Below, one piece after another: positions 50,509 through 60,340 of a DNA stretch of 64,000 nt; position 1 is the first letter of the stretch, and each line of letters starts with the position of its first letter. The notes under the pieces were generated by a model. It was given only the letters and a program-made list of their open reading frames with translations, was not told where the DNA came from and did no database searches. The translations under genes were made by a program, and so were the position numbers. Source of the DNA: Rohdeia sp041398665 (GTDB taxonomy: Bacteria; Planctomycetota; UBA1135; GCA-002686595); NCBI GenBank assembly GCA_041398665.1, contig JAWKUH010000006.1, positions 62,001-126,000 of the forward strand, in the 5' to 3' direction.

Positions 50509-51261
50509 TCAGAGCACCTTGGCTTCGTTGCGGAGGGCGTCGAGGAGCGCGGGCACGGCGGCGGCGCCCTCACCGACGATGCGCCCCGCCGAGCGAGCCG
50601 GCGGCAGCGCGAGGTTCTTCACCTCGACCTGGTTCGCCTCGACGGCGCACTCCACCTCGTCGAGGGGCTTCTTCTTCGCCGCCATGATCCCCTTGAGACC
50701 GGCGTAGCGCGGCTCGGCGAGGCCCTTCTGGCAGGTGATCACGGCCGGGGTCGAGAGCGTGTAGGTCTCGATGCCGGCCTCGCTCTCGCGCTTGGCCGTG
50801 ACGTTCGTGCCGTCGAGCTCGAACTCGACGACGTCGGTGACGCAGGCCATGCCGAGCATCGTCGCGACCATCGGTCCGACCGCCGCGTTGTCGCGGTCGG
50901 TGGCGACGCGTCCGAAGAAGACGAGGTCGGCGCCGAGCGCGCGGATCTGGTCGGCGAGCACGCGAGCCGTCGCGCGCGCGTCGCGCGTGTGCCACTGCTC
51001 GTCCTTGACGAGGACGACGCGGTCCGCGCCCTTCGCGAGGCACTCGCGCATCTCCTTCGTCCCGTCGACCGGGCCGAGCGAGAGCACGGTGACCTCGCCG
51101 CCCGCGGCCTCCTTCACCTGGACGGCCTTCTCGACGGCGATCTCGTCGTAGAACGAGAGCATGTACTGCACGCCGGTCGTGTCGAGGCTCGTGCCGTCGG
51201 CCGCGACCTTGGCCTGGGTCTCCGTGGTGGGGACGCGCTTGACGCACGCGACGATCTTCAT
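50509..51261 (-). CDS. etfB: Electron transfer flavoprotein beta subunit
   Basis: 250 aa, AMP-binding partner of EtfA. It begins MKIVACVKRVPTTE and shows NPYDEIAVE-type MLSFYDEIAVEKAVQ, the ATARVLADQIRALGADLVFFG block, and RYAGLKGIMAAKKKPLD near the C-terminus. ATG 51261 is preceded by an AAGGAA ribosome-binding site and a promoter at 51313-51342. Longer upstream frames run through the repeat region and are not coding. Confidence 0.96.
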   Translation of the reverse strand: MKIVACVKRVPTTETQAKVAADGTSLDTTGVQYMLSFYDEIAVEKAVQVKEAAGGEVTVLSLGPVDGTKEMRECLAKGADRVVLVKDEQWHTRDARATARVLADQIRALGADLVFFGRVATDRDNAAVGPMVATMLGMACVTDVVEFELDGTNVTAKRESEAGIETYTLSTPAVITCQKGLAEPRYAGLKGIMAAKKKPLDEVECAVEANQVEVKNLALPPARSAGRIVGEGAAAVPALLDALRNEAKVL

Positions 51262-51312
51262 GGCGCTGGTTCCTTGTGGTCCTCGGGCGTCTGCCGTGAG
51301 AAACGGGCGAGC

Positions 51313-51342
51313 AGGATAGGGACTTCGGACGAGGGCGCTCAA
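51313..51342 (-). promoter_or_regulatory. Promoter of etfBA
   Basis: On the minus strand TTGAGC (51342-51337) and TATCCT (51318-51313) are 18 bp apart. The predicted start near 51305 gives a leader of about 45 nt with AAGGAA before etfB. Confidence 0.6.
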
Positions 51343-51506
51343 CCCGCGCGGGGCTCTTCCGCGTCGGAAGGCCGCGAAATCCGTCCTGGCGGGCGCTCCG
51401 ACCCCGAGAGTGCGGCGATCCGTCGCAGGTCGCGCCGGTCGGGCCCGTGCCGACGTGCCACCCGCTCCGTGCGGCGCTTCGCGCCGCGCGGGGGAACCAG
51501 GGGGAT

Positions 51507-51602
51507 CGAACACGCGACCTTCAGTCGCGTGGGGGCCACGAACACGCGACCTTCGGTCGCGTGGGGGCCACGAACACGCGACCTTCGGTCGCGTGGGGAG
51601 AA
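51507..51602. repeat. Three tandem 32-bp hairpin-forming repeats
   Basis: Units start at 51507, 51539 and 51571. Each contains the palindrome CGCGACC-TTC-GGTCGCG (TTCAGT in the first copy), which folds into a stem capped by a UUCG-type loop. The third unit diverges after about 28 nt. Spacing is strictly tandem with no variable spacers. Confidence 0.75.
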
Positions 51603-52075
51603 CACAGCGTGGCCCTGCGGGCCACGCGAATCGAAACACGAAGAAGGCGAACCGGAAGGCGCCGCCTTCGGCGGCGGACAACACGGAAGGAACGCAGGAC
51701 CCGCGGGGCGCGAAGCGCCCGCGATCCTGCGTCGCGCCGCGCAGCGGCGCCTTCGTGTTCTTCGTGTCCTTTCCTGTCGTTCCCTTCGTGTCGAAAAGTG
51801 GTCTTCGGCGCCGAAGGCGCCGAGCGCAACCCCTCGCGCTCTTCTCGAGGGCTGCGCGGCCTTCCGCCGCGCGGGGAAACACAAGTTCACAGGGAGCCGG
51901 GGAGGACGGGAGATGACGCGGACGTCGGAACAGAACCGTCCTTCGCGTCGCACCGGTGCGTCGCTCCTGCTCGTCGCGTTCCACCTGCCGGTGACCTCCC
52001 CGTCCTCCCCGGCTCCCTGTGAATCGTGTGGTCTTCGGCGCCGAAGGCGCCGAGCACAGCGCCTCGCGCCACCCC
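51603..52075. repeat. Mosaic of palindromes, direct and inverted repeats
   Basis: A 28-bp direct repeat occurs at 51798-51825 and 52028-52055 (contains CTTCGGCGCCGAAG). A perfect 25-bp inverted repeat pairs 51886-51910 with 51999-52023. Shorter hairpins with CTTCGG loops lie at about 51660 and 51745, and TTCGTGT words recur at 51755-51795. No coding frame is credible across 51262-52094. The structure looks like nested palindromic elements between etfB and lptB. Confidence 0.65.
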
Positions 52076-52094
52076 CCGACGACGCGCTCCCCCG

Positions 52095-52847
52095 TCACAC
52101 CTCGAACGCGTGCCCCAGGTAGACCTCACGCACACGCGGGTCCTTCACGAGCTCGTCGGCCGTGCCTTCGCGCAGGATCGTCCCCTGGTGGATGATGTAC
52201 GCGCGGTCGGTGGACAGGAGCGTCTCGCGCACGTTGTGGTCGGTGATGAGCACACCGATGCCGCGCTCGCGCAGGCGCAGGACGAGTCCCTGGATCTCCT
52301 CCACCGCGATCGGGTCCACGCCGGCGAAGGGCTCGTCGAGCAGCAGCAGCGAGGGGTCGAGCGCGAGCGCGCGGCTGATCTCGAGCCGCCGGCGCTCACC
52401 CCCCGAGAGCGTCTCCGCCGTGCTCTTCGCGAGGCGCGCGAGATCGAGTTCCTCGAGCAGCTCGTCCGCGCGCCGGTTGCGTTCGGCGCGCGACAGGTCG
52501 AGCGTCTCCAGCACCGCCATCAGGTTGTCGCGCACGCCGAGGCGCCGGAAGATCGAAGGCTCCTGCGGCAGGTACCCCATGCCGAGCCGCGCGCGCCGGA
52601 ACATCGGCATCCGCGCGCACTCCTTGCCGCGCAGGAAGACCTGCCCGCCGTCGGGTCGCACCAGGCCGACCACCATCCGGAAGCTCGTCGTCTTGCCCGC
52701 CCCGTTCGGACCGAGCAGGCCGACGATCTCGCCGGGCCGCACGGTGAAGGAGACGCCGTCGACCACGCGGCGACCGCGGTAGCTCTTGCGCAGCTCCCGG
52801 GCCTCGAGGAGCAGGTCGGGGGAGGGCGCGGCGTCGGGCGGCGTCAT
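52095..52847 (-). CDS. lptB: LPS export ABC transporter ATPase LptB
   Basis: 250 aa. Walker A GPNGAGKTT, Q-loop GYLPQEPSIFRRL, signature LSGGERRRLEI, Walker B LLLLDEPFAGVDP and H-loop ITDHNVRETL. The Q-loop sequence and ITDHNVRETL are diagnostic of LptB, which powers lipopolysaccharide transport with LptF/LptG. The partner genes are not in this window. ATG 52847 has a -10-like TATCCT 6 nt upstream. Confidence 0.95.
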   Translation of the reverse strand: MTPPDAAPSPDLLLEARELRKSYRGRRVVDGVSFTVRPGEIVGLLGPNGAGKTTSFRMVVGLVRPDGGQVFLRGKECARMPMFRRARLGMGYLPQEPSIFRRLGVRDNLMAVLETLDLSRAERNRRADELLEELDLARLAKSTAETLSGGERRRLEISRALALDPSLLLLDEPFAGVDPIAVEEIQGLVLRLRERGIGVLITDHNVRETLLSTDRAYIIHQGTILREGTADELVKDPRVREVYLGHAFEV

Positions 52848-53210
52848 GGGCGGAGGATATCGGGGCCCTCCCGGGGCTCTCCGCGTTGTGGAGAACTCGT
52901 GGAGAGCGAGGGCGGTTGTGGAGACTTGAACGAGCCTTGACCGGGGGAACGACCGATGGTCCGCCCTCGAGCCCCCGGGACGACCCTCGTCGACGCGCCG
53001 CCGGAGGCCTCAAAGCCATTCAGATCAAGGGGTTGTGTCGTGGGGTCGACCCCGGGTGCCCCTGCGACGGCCCCGACCAGGGGGGCGCTCCGGGCGCGCG
53101 ACCGCCGGATCGCCCGGCACGGTCGGCGTGTGGAGAACTCGGTCCCCCGCGGCGGGGAGAGCGCGGTGGAGGCGTCCGCGGATCACGCTCGGTCGGGGGC
53201 GCGTGCGGGG
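52848..53210. other. Intergenic region lepB-lptB with TGTGGAGA repeats
   Basis: The -10-like TATCCT of lptB lies at 52859-52854 on the minus strand, 6 nt from its ATG. TGTGGAGA words recur at 52888, 52918 and 53129 on the plus strand, the first and third as TGTGGAGAACTCG. They are one mismatch from a DnaA-box-like TGTGGATAA, but no AT-rich unwinding region accompanies them. No gene was found. Confidence 0.4.
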
Positions 53211-54641
53211 TCAGTGGACCCACTCCAGGCGGACGATGCCGGACAGCGGCCGGATGGGCCAGAACACGGCCAGGGCGCGTCCCGTGATCAGCTCGCGGTC
53301 GACGAGCGGCGCCGGTTCCCGCGGCATGGCCTGGGCGCGCTCGTAGCCCGCCGGGAGGTCGGCGGGCGCGTCGAGCGCGAGCCAGTGCCGGCGACCCCAC
53401 TCGTCGACGAAGAACAGGCGGTCGCGCGACCCCAGGGGGACCGGGTTCTCGCGCTCGCGGTGGTTGCCGCGCAGGATCGTGCCGTCCTCGAGGCGGTAGC
53501 GGTCGAGCTCCCACTCGCGCCCGTCGCTCGAGTCCTGCGTGTCGTCGCCCAGCATCACGTACTGACCGTCGCCGAGGGTCCAGTGCGTCATGCCGCGGTC
53601 GATGTAGAAGATGTCGCGGGAGACCGTGACGTCCTCCATCGCGCCGCCGCCGACGAAGCGCACCTTGACGCGCGCGTCCTGGTTCGCGACCGGCAGCACG
53701 TCGAGCTCGATCGGCTCCTGCCCGTCGATCTCGAGGCGCAACCGGTCGTCGAGGTTCTGCGCCGCGATGCGCACGCCCTTGCCGGCGGCGAGCCGGAACG
53801 GAGCGCTCGCGACGGCCTGCGTCTGCTCGAGCGGCGCGCCGTCGTTCGGCACGCCCGCGTTCACGTCGGTCTCGACGTCGACGCGCGGCCGGGCGTCGGG
53901 AGCGCTCGCCGGGCCCGGCACGCGGAAGAGGTAGGTGCGCGGTCCCTCGGTCAGCACGACCGTGATCTCGACCGTGGCGTCGTTCGCCCGGAGGATACCC
54001 TCGAAGCGCAGGTCGCCGACGCGGCGGCGCGTGCGCGCGTGCAGCGGCACCGGCGGGCCGCCGGGGTTCATCGCGAGCCGCTCGACGATCGCCTTCGGGT
54101 AGCCGTCGTAGAACTCGTCGATGATCGGCTCGTCCGCGAGCCCGAAGCGCACCGTCGCGTTCTCGCTCGAGCTCGCCGAGACCTTGGATGCGACGACGGG
54201 CCCCACCTCGCCGGTCCACACGTCGTCGAGCTCCTTCCAGTGCTCGCGCATCACCGCCTCCGGGCGGCGCGGGATCTCCCAGGCGTCCTCGGGGCCCTTG
54301 CGCACCCAGACGTCGCCGTTCAGCACGCGCAGCTCCTCGTTCGGCATCCCGACGATGCGCTTCACGAAGTTCTTCGAGCGGTCGAGCGGGTAGCGGAACA
54401 CCGCCACCTCGAAGCGCTCGGGGTCGCGCAGCGCGTAGGTGAGCTTGTCGACGACGATGCGGTCCTTGACCTCGACCGTCGGCGTCTCGAGACCCATCAG
54501 CGTGGGCTGCATCGACCCCGTGGGGATGCGGTAGGCCTCGAGGATGAAGGCCTTGAGCAGCAGCGCGAGCACGATCGCCGCCACGATGGCCTCGATGGTG
54601 TCGCGCCAGTGGGTCTTGCGCTGGTCGAGATCGTCGGTCAC
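53211..54641 (-). CDS. lepB: Signal peptidase I with a large inserted domain
   Basis: 476 aa. An N-terminal transmembrane segment (about residues 15-36) is followed by the catalytic serine S43 in PTGSMQP and the catalytic lysine K94 in FVKRIVGMPNE. About 230 residues of beta-rich sequence then separate these from the C-terminal box (MLGDDTQDSSDGREW, about 363-377; usual form GDNxxxSxDSR) and GNHRERENPVP. The Asn of GDN is Asp here. GTG 54641 fits the start of the helix; further upstream is non-coding. It cleaves signal peptides of exported proteins. It follows lepA by 82 nt in the same direction. Confidence 0.9.
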   Translation of the reverse strand: MTDDLDQRKTHWRDTIEAIVAAIVLALLLKAFILEAYRIPTGSMQPTLMGLETPTVEVKDRIVVDKLTYALRDPERFEVAVFRYPLDRSKNFVKRIVGMPNEELRVLNGDVWVRKGPEDAWEIPRRPEAVMREHWKELDDVWTGEVGPVVASKVSASSSENATVRFGLADEPIIDEFYDGYPKAIVERLAMNPGGPPVPLHARTRRRVGDLRFEGILRANDATVEITVVLTEGPRTYLFRVPGPASAPDARPRVDVETDVNAGVPNDGAPLEQTQAVASAPFRLAAGKGVRIAAQNLDDRLRLEIDGQEPIELDVLPVANQDARVKVRFVGGGAMEDVTVSRDIFYIDRGMTHWTLGDGQYVMLGDDTQDSSDGREWELDRYRLEDGTILRGNHRERENPVPLGSRDRLFFVDEWGRRHWLALDAPADLPAGYERAQAMPREPAPLVDRELITGRALAVFWPIRPLSGIVRLEWVH

Positions 54642-54723
54642 GTGAGCCTCCGGGCGCGCAGGGTACCCGCGCCCGGACCGACGGCCCAACACCTCTTCGG
54701 CGCGGACCCGTCGCCGCCGCGGC

Positions 54724-56520
<1,797 letters not shown>

Positions 56521-56577
56521 GTGGCGTCGCCCAGGGAGTGCACCGCCGGGGGGATCCCGTCGGACAATGGGCGCGAG

Positions 56578-56583
56578 ATTCTA
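56578..56583 (-). promoter_or_regulatory. -10 hexamer of lepA
   Basis: TAGAAT on the minus strand, in the 126-nt gap between rdgB and lepA. It would give a leader of about 50 nt. The -35 element is not clear. Confidence 0.5.
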
Positions 56584-56646
56584 TCCGCGCGCTCGTCGCG
56601 GCGCGCCGGGGTTCCGCGGGCGGCCGGACGAGGTCCGGACCGCGAC

Positions 56647-57288
56647 TCAGCGCGGCTCGCGCGCGGCCGCCAGCAGTTCCGGCAAGGCCCGAGCGAGCTC
56701 GCGCAGCGCCCGGCCGCGGTGGCTCACCGCCGACTTCTCGCTCGCTCCGATCTCGGCGAACGAGCGGCCGTTCGCGGGGTGGCCGGGCTCGTCGAGGGCG
56801 AAGAGCGGGTCGTAGCCGAAGCCGCCCGTCCCAGAGGGTCGCTCGAGGATCCGGCCGCGCACCTCGCCCCGGAAGGTCGCGACGACGGTGCCGTCGGGGC
56901 GCGCCAGCGCGAGCGTGCAGACGAAGGCGGCGCCGCGGTCGTCGCGGCCCGCGAGTTTCTCGAGCAGGAGCGCGTTGTTCGCCGCGTCGTCGCCGTGCTT
57001 CCCCGCGAAGCGGGCGGAGTGCACGCCGGGCGCGCCGCCGAGCGCGTCGACCGCGAGGCCGGAATCGTCCGCGAGGCACCACCTGTCGCTCGCGCGCGCT
57101 CCGCTCGTCGCCTTCTTGCGCGCGTTGCCCGCGAAGTCCGGCGCGTCCGCCTCGACGTCGGGGGGGCCGCCGACGTCGGCGGGGGCGAGCGTGCGGACGC
57201 CGAGCGGCTCGAGGATCGCCCGCAGCTCGGCGAGCTTCTTCGCGTTGCCGCTCGCGACGACGAGTTCGACGCCGTTCACCGAGTTCAT
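56647..57288 (-). CDS. rdgB: XTP/dITP pyrophosphatase (RdgB/HAM1)
   Basis: 213 aa; hydrolyses non-canonical purine triphosphates. Motifs: VVASGNAKKLAEL, FAGNARKKA, CLADDSGLAVDALGGAPGVHSARFAG (active-site DDSGL), GFGYDPLF and KSAVSHRGRAL. ATG 57288 lies 10 nt after the rph stop, so the two are an operon. Confidence 0.96.
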   Translation of the reverse strand: MNSVNGVELVVASGNAKKLAELRAILEPLGVRTLAPADVGGPPDVEADAPDFAGNARKKATSGARASDRWCLADDSGLAVDALGGAPGVHSARFAGKHGDDAANNALLLEKLAGRDDRGAAFVCTLALARPDGTVVATFRGEVRGRILERPSGTGGFGYDPLFALDEPGHPANGRSFAEIGASEKSAVSHRGRALRELARALPELLAAAREPR

Positions 57289-57298
57289 GGTGCGTCGC

Positions 57299-58018
57299 TC
57301 ACGGCGTGCCGAGCGCCGTGCGCTGCGCCTCGAAGATCTTCGCGAGCGCCTCCTCGCCGACCGCGAGCATCTCGTCGAGGCGCTCGCGCGGGAACGTCGC
57401 ACCCTCGCCGCCGCCCTGCACCTCGACGAAGCTGCCGCCGCTCTCCTTGACGAGGTTCATGTCGACCGTCGCGCGGCTGTCCTCGGCGTAGTCGAGGTCG
57501 CACACCACCTGGTCGTCGACGATGCCGACGGACACGGCGGCGAGCTGGCTCGCGAGCGGCCACGCGCGGAGCTGGCGCCTGCCGTCGAGGTGCGAGAAGA
57601 GGTCGCACAGCGCGACCCACGCTCCGGTGATCGCCGTCGTGCGCGTGCCGCCGTCGGCCTGGACGACGTCGCAGTCGACCCAGACCGTGCGCTCGCCGAT
57701 GACGGACAGGTCGGTGACGGTGCGCAGCGCGCGGCCGATGAGTCTCTGGATCTCGATCGAGCGGCCGTCGATCTTGCCCACGCGGTCGCGCGACTTCCGC
57801 GAGTTCGTGGACGACGGGAGCATCGCGTACTCCGCGGTCAACCAGCCCTTGCCCTTGCCCTGGAGGAAGCCCGGGACGCCGTCCGTGACGACGGCGGTGC
57901 AGAGCACGCGCGTGCCGCCGAACGACGCGAGGACGGAGCCGGGCGCACTCGACGTGAAGTGGCGTTCGAAGCGGATCGGGCGAGGGTCGTGCGTGGCGCG
58001 GTCGAAGGATCGTTGCAT
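57299..58018 (-). CDS. rph: Ribonuclease PH
   Basis: 239 aa; phosphorolytic 3'-exonuclease that trims tRNA ends. Motifs: RPIRFERHFT, GSVLASFGGTRVLCTA, GKGKGWLTAEYAMLP, GRSIEIQRLIGRALR, VDCDVVQADGGTRTTAITGA and DLDYAEDS, plus the phosphate-binding arginine region. It pairs with rdgB, a common arrangement. Confidence 0.97.
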   Translation of the reverse strand: MQRSFDRATHDPRPIRFERHFTSSAPGSVLASFGGTRVLCTAVVTDGVPGFLQGKGKGWLTAEYAMLPSSTNSRKSRDRVGKIDGRSIEIQRLIGRALRTVTDLSVIGERTVWVDCDVVQADGGTRTTAITGAWVALCDLFSHLDGRRQLRAWPLASQLAAVSVGIVDDQVVCDLDYAEDSRATVDMNLVKESGGSFVEVQGGGEGATFPRERLDEMLAVGEEALAKIFEAQRTALGTP

Positions 58019-58053
58019 CTCGTCTCCTGGACCCGGCGATGGTACGGACCTCG

Positions 58054-58848
58054 TCAGCGCGGGGCGAGCGCGCGCGGTGCTCCGTCCGCGGGATCGAGGG
58101 ATCGCACGTGCTCGAGGGCGCACGACGCGACGCCGCGCGGCGTCTCGACGGCGACGCCGCGCTCGAAGTCGATCGCGAGGAGGCGGCCGCGCACCTCCTC
58201 GGGTCCGTCGCGTCGAGCGAAGCGCGCGACGACCTCGCGGCCGAGGAGACCCGTGGCGAGGCCGAAGTCGTGCGCGAGCGCGTCCCGCGGGCCGGCGACG
58301 GCCTGCGCGAGCCTCGGAGCGAGCGCGCGGAGGAGCTCGCGGAGCGCGTCGTCGACCGTCGCGTCGACACCGACGAGCGCGAGGCTCGTCACGGGCCGCT
58401 CGCGCGCGAGTTCCTCGTCGAAGTCGCGCTGTCGCACGTTGATCCCGACGCCGACCGCGAGCGCGACGCCGCCGTCGCGCGGCACGGACTCGACGAGGAT
58501 GCCCGCGATCTTGGCTCCGTCGACCTCGGCGTCGTTCGGCCAGTCGAGCGCGACGCCGCGCGTCCCGAGCGCGACGAGCGCGTCGCGCACCGCGAGTCCC
58601 GCCGCCATCGTCACCGCGGCGCCCGAGGGCGGCGCCGCACCGTCCGCGAACCACACCGCGGTCGCGTACAGACCTTCGCCCGGCGGCGAGAGCCAGCGGC
58701 GACCCTGACGACCGTGGCCCGACGACTGCGTGCGCGCGACGTGGACGTCGCCGTGGCGCGCCGAGCCGTCGCGCACGCGGCGCAGGGCCTCGCTCGAGGT
58801 CGAGTCGATCGCGTCGTGGCGGATCGTGCGGAAGGGCGCGGGCTGCAT
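58054..58848 (-). CDS. birA: Biotin-[acetyl-CoA-carboxylase] ligase BirA
   Basis: 264 aa; attaches biotin to carboxylase carrier domains. Motifs: the biotinyl-AMP loop GHGRQGRRW, LDWPNDAEVDGAKIAGILVE and GVGINV. There is no N-terminal winged helix, so it is a class I ligase without repressor function. A C-terminal SH3-like domain (REVVARF, RLLAIDFERGVAVET) is present. ATG 58848 is 20 nt from the divergent SGNH-hydrolase start, and an overlapping -10 lies between them. Confidence 0.93.
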   Translation of the reverse strand: MQPAPFRTIRHDAIDSTSSEALRRVRDGSARHGDVHVARTQSSGHGRQGRRWLSPPGEGLYATAVWFADGAAPPSGAAVTMAAGLAVRDALVALGTRGVALDWPNDAEVDGAKIAGILVESVPRDGGVALAVGVGINVRQRDFDEELARERPVTSLALVGVDATVDDALRELLRALAPRLAQAVAGPRDALAHDFGLATGLLGREVVARFARRDGPEEVRGRLLAIDFERGVAVETPRGVASCALEHVRSLDPADGAPRALAPR

Positions 58849-58856
58849 CGGCCCGA

Positions 58857-58863
58857 TATCATG
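58857..58863. promoter_or_regulatory. Shared bidirectional -10 region, birA/SGNH hydrolase
   Basis: The whole divergent gap is 20 nt (58849-58868). TATCAT (58857-58862, +) ends 6 nt before GTG 58869. CATGAT (58863-58858, -) ends 9 nt before ATG 58848. The two hexamers overlap almost completely, so both genes must be leaderless or nearly so if this is their promoter. Confidence 0.5.
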
Positions 58864-58868
58864 CGCGC

Positions 58869-59909
58869 GTGGAGTCCGATCCGAAGCGCCGCCGGCGCAC
58901 GATCCGTCGACGTCTCGCCGCGCTCGCACTCGGACTCGGTGTGCCGCTGCTCGTGCTCGAGATCGGCGTGCGCGTCGTGCACGGAGCGCCGCTGCCGCAG
59001 AAGCTGCCCCTGCAGCTCGTCGAGGCGGACGAGCTGTCGGGCTGGCGCTTCCCGCCGGGTCGCGACTTCTACACCTTCGACCGGCTGGCCTCGATCAACT
59101 CGCTCGGGCTGCGCGGACCGGAGGTCGGACCGAAGGAGGAGGGCGAGCTGCGCATCGTCGCGCTCGGCGACAGCCTGACGTTCGGCGTGGGCGTGTCGGA
59201 CGAGGAGACGCTCCCCGAGCAGCTGCGGCGCGAACTCGCGGCCCGGCTCGGTCGGCCGTGCACCGTCGTGAACACGGGGCACCCCGCGTGGGCGACGAAC
59301 CAGGAGCTGGCGTGCCTGCTCGGGCTCGGACCCGAGCTCCACCACGACGCCGTCGTCCTGTTCTGGTTCTTCAACGACATCAACGAGCCGTCGCTCGCCG
59401 CGACGACCGCCGAGCTCCGCGAGTCCGGTCCGCAGACGTTCGAGACGCGCAACGCGTTCACGGGGTGGCCGGCGGTGCGCTGGCGGATCCACGAGTTCCT
59501 CCGCCGGTCCGCGATCTACGCGTACATGGACTGGCAGAAGGACTTCCGGTCGCACAAGGACTACTCGCAGGACCTCGTCGACCGGGGCATGGAGCTCCTC
59601 GACGACTTCTACTGCGACGCGCTGCACAAGCTGTGCGAACGCGACGGAGCCCGGCCGTTCGTCGTCGTGATCCCGTACTCCGTCTCGCTCGGTCGCGACA
59701 ACGCCTGCCGCGAGATCGAGCGCCGCGCCGCCGAGATCTTCCGCGCCCACGACTTCCCGGTGCTCGAGACCCGCGACGCCCTCGAGCGCGCGGCGCGCGA
59801 CCTCGGCCGGATCCCGCACGTCGCCTACGACTACCACTACGACGCCGTCGGCAATCGCGTGCAGGCCGAAGCCGTGGCGGCGTGGCTCGCGGAGCAGCTC
59901 GTGGAGTAG
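58869..59909 (+). CDS. Membrane-anchored SGNH/GDSL-family hydrolase
   Basis: 346 aa. A positively charged N-terminus and one transmembrane segment (about residues 15-38) anchor an extracytoplasmic SGNH domain. Block I is ALGDSLTFGVG, block II has NTGHPAWATNQE, block III FFNDINEP, and block V AYDYHYDAVGNRVQAEAV, where family members place the catalytic Asp/His. The final block matches the H-x-x-x-x-GN layout seen in polysaccharide-modifying SGNH proteins. Substrate is unknown; O-acyl ester hydrolysis or transfer on a glycan is plausible. GTG 58869 is chosen. Confidence 0.8.
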   Translation: MESDPKRRRRTIRRRLAALALGLGVPLLVLEIGVRVVHGAPLPQKLPLQLVEADELSGWRFPPGRDFYTFDRLASINSLGLRGPEVGPKEEGELRIVALGDSLTFGVGVSDEETLPEQLRRELAARLGRPCTVVNTGHPAWATNQELACLLGLGPELHHDAVVLFWFFNDINEPSLAATTAELRESGPQTFETRNAFTGWPAVRWRIHEFLRRSAIYAYMDWQKDFRSHKDYSQDLVDRGMELLDDFYCDALHKLCERDGARPFVVVIPYSVSLGRDNACREIERRAAEIFRAHDFPVLETRDALERAARDLGRIPHVAYDYHYDAVGNRVQAEAVAAWLAEQLVE

Positions 59910-60340
59910 CGGGGCGGACCCGGCTCCCAACCTGGTTCGTTCGGTCGTGCACCCGATCGCCCGGGCGGTCCACGGTCCGGCGCGGCGTCGCGCGGTCGTC
60001 GTCGCTACTGCGGAACCCGCTCGCGACCGGCCCGCCGCGCCCCGCGCGGCGGTGTCTCGAGCCGGGCCCGCCCCCGGCGCTTCCGCATTTCTCGCCCTCT
60101 CCGCAGTCGGCTCGGCGGATTCCGCACGCCGACGATGGGTCGAGCGAACCAGGTTCGGACGACCGGTTCTGGTCAAACGAACCAGGTTCGGTCGACCGGT
60201 TCCGACCGAGCCGTCGACCGAACGCCGGTGGGGGAAGGGGGCTCCGGCCGACGTTCCGGCTCGACTCAAGGGGCGCGCGGAGGGGGGTCGAAGAGCCCGG
60301 GTCGGCGCGCCGCGGCGCACCCGACGAGGAGGCGGCGGTC
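59910..60340. repeat. Repeat-rich intergenic region
   Basis: 431 nt. Two 33-nt direct copies beginning CGAACCAGGTTCGG start at 60145 and 60178. The inverted word AACCTGGTTCG appears at about 59929. CTACTGCGGA (60005) and TCCGCAGT (60100) form a wide inverted pair, and CCGCCGCG/CGCGGCGG (60032-60052) is a tight hairpin. No supported coding region exists; the open frames here are Arg/Pro-rich. Confidence 0.5.

Noticed and set aside
51507..51602. CRISPR array
   Set aside because: Three strictly tandem 32-bp units without variable spacers, and no cas genes anywhere in the window.
52885..53140. Chromosomal replication origin
   Set aside because: No dnaA, dnaN or AT-rich unwinding element nearby, and the DnaA-like words are imperfect.
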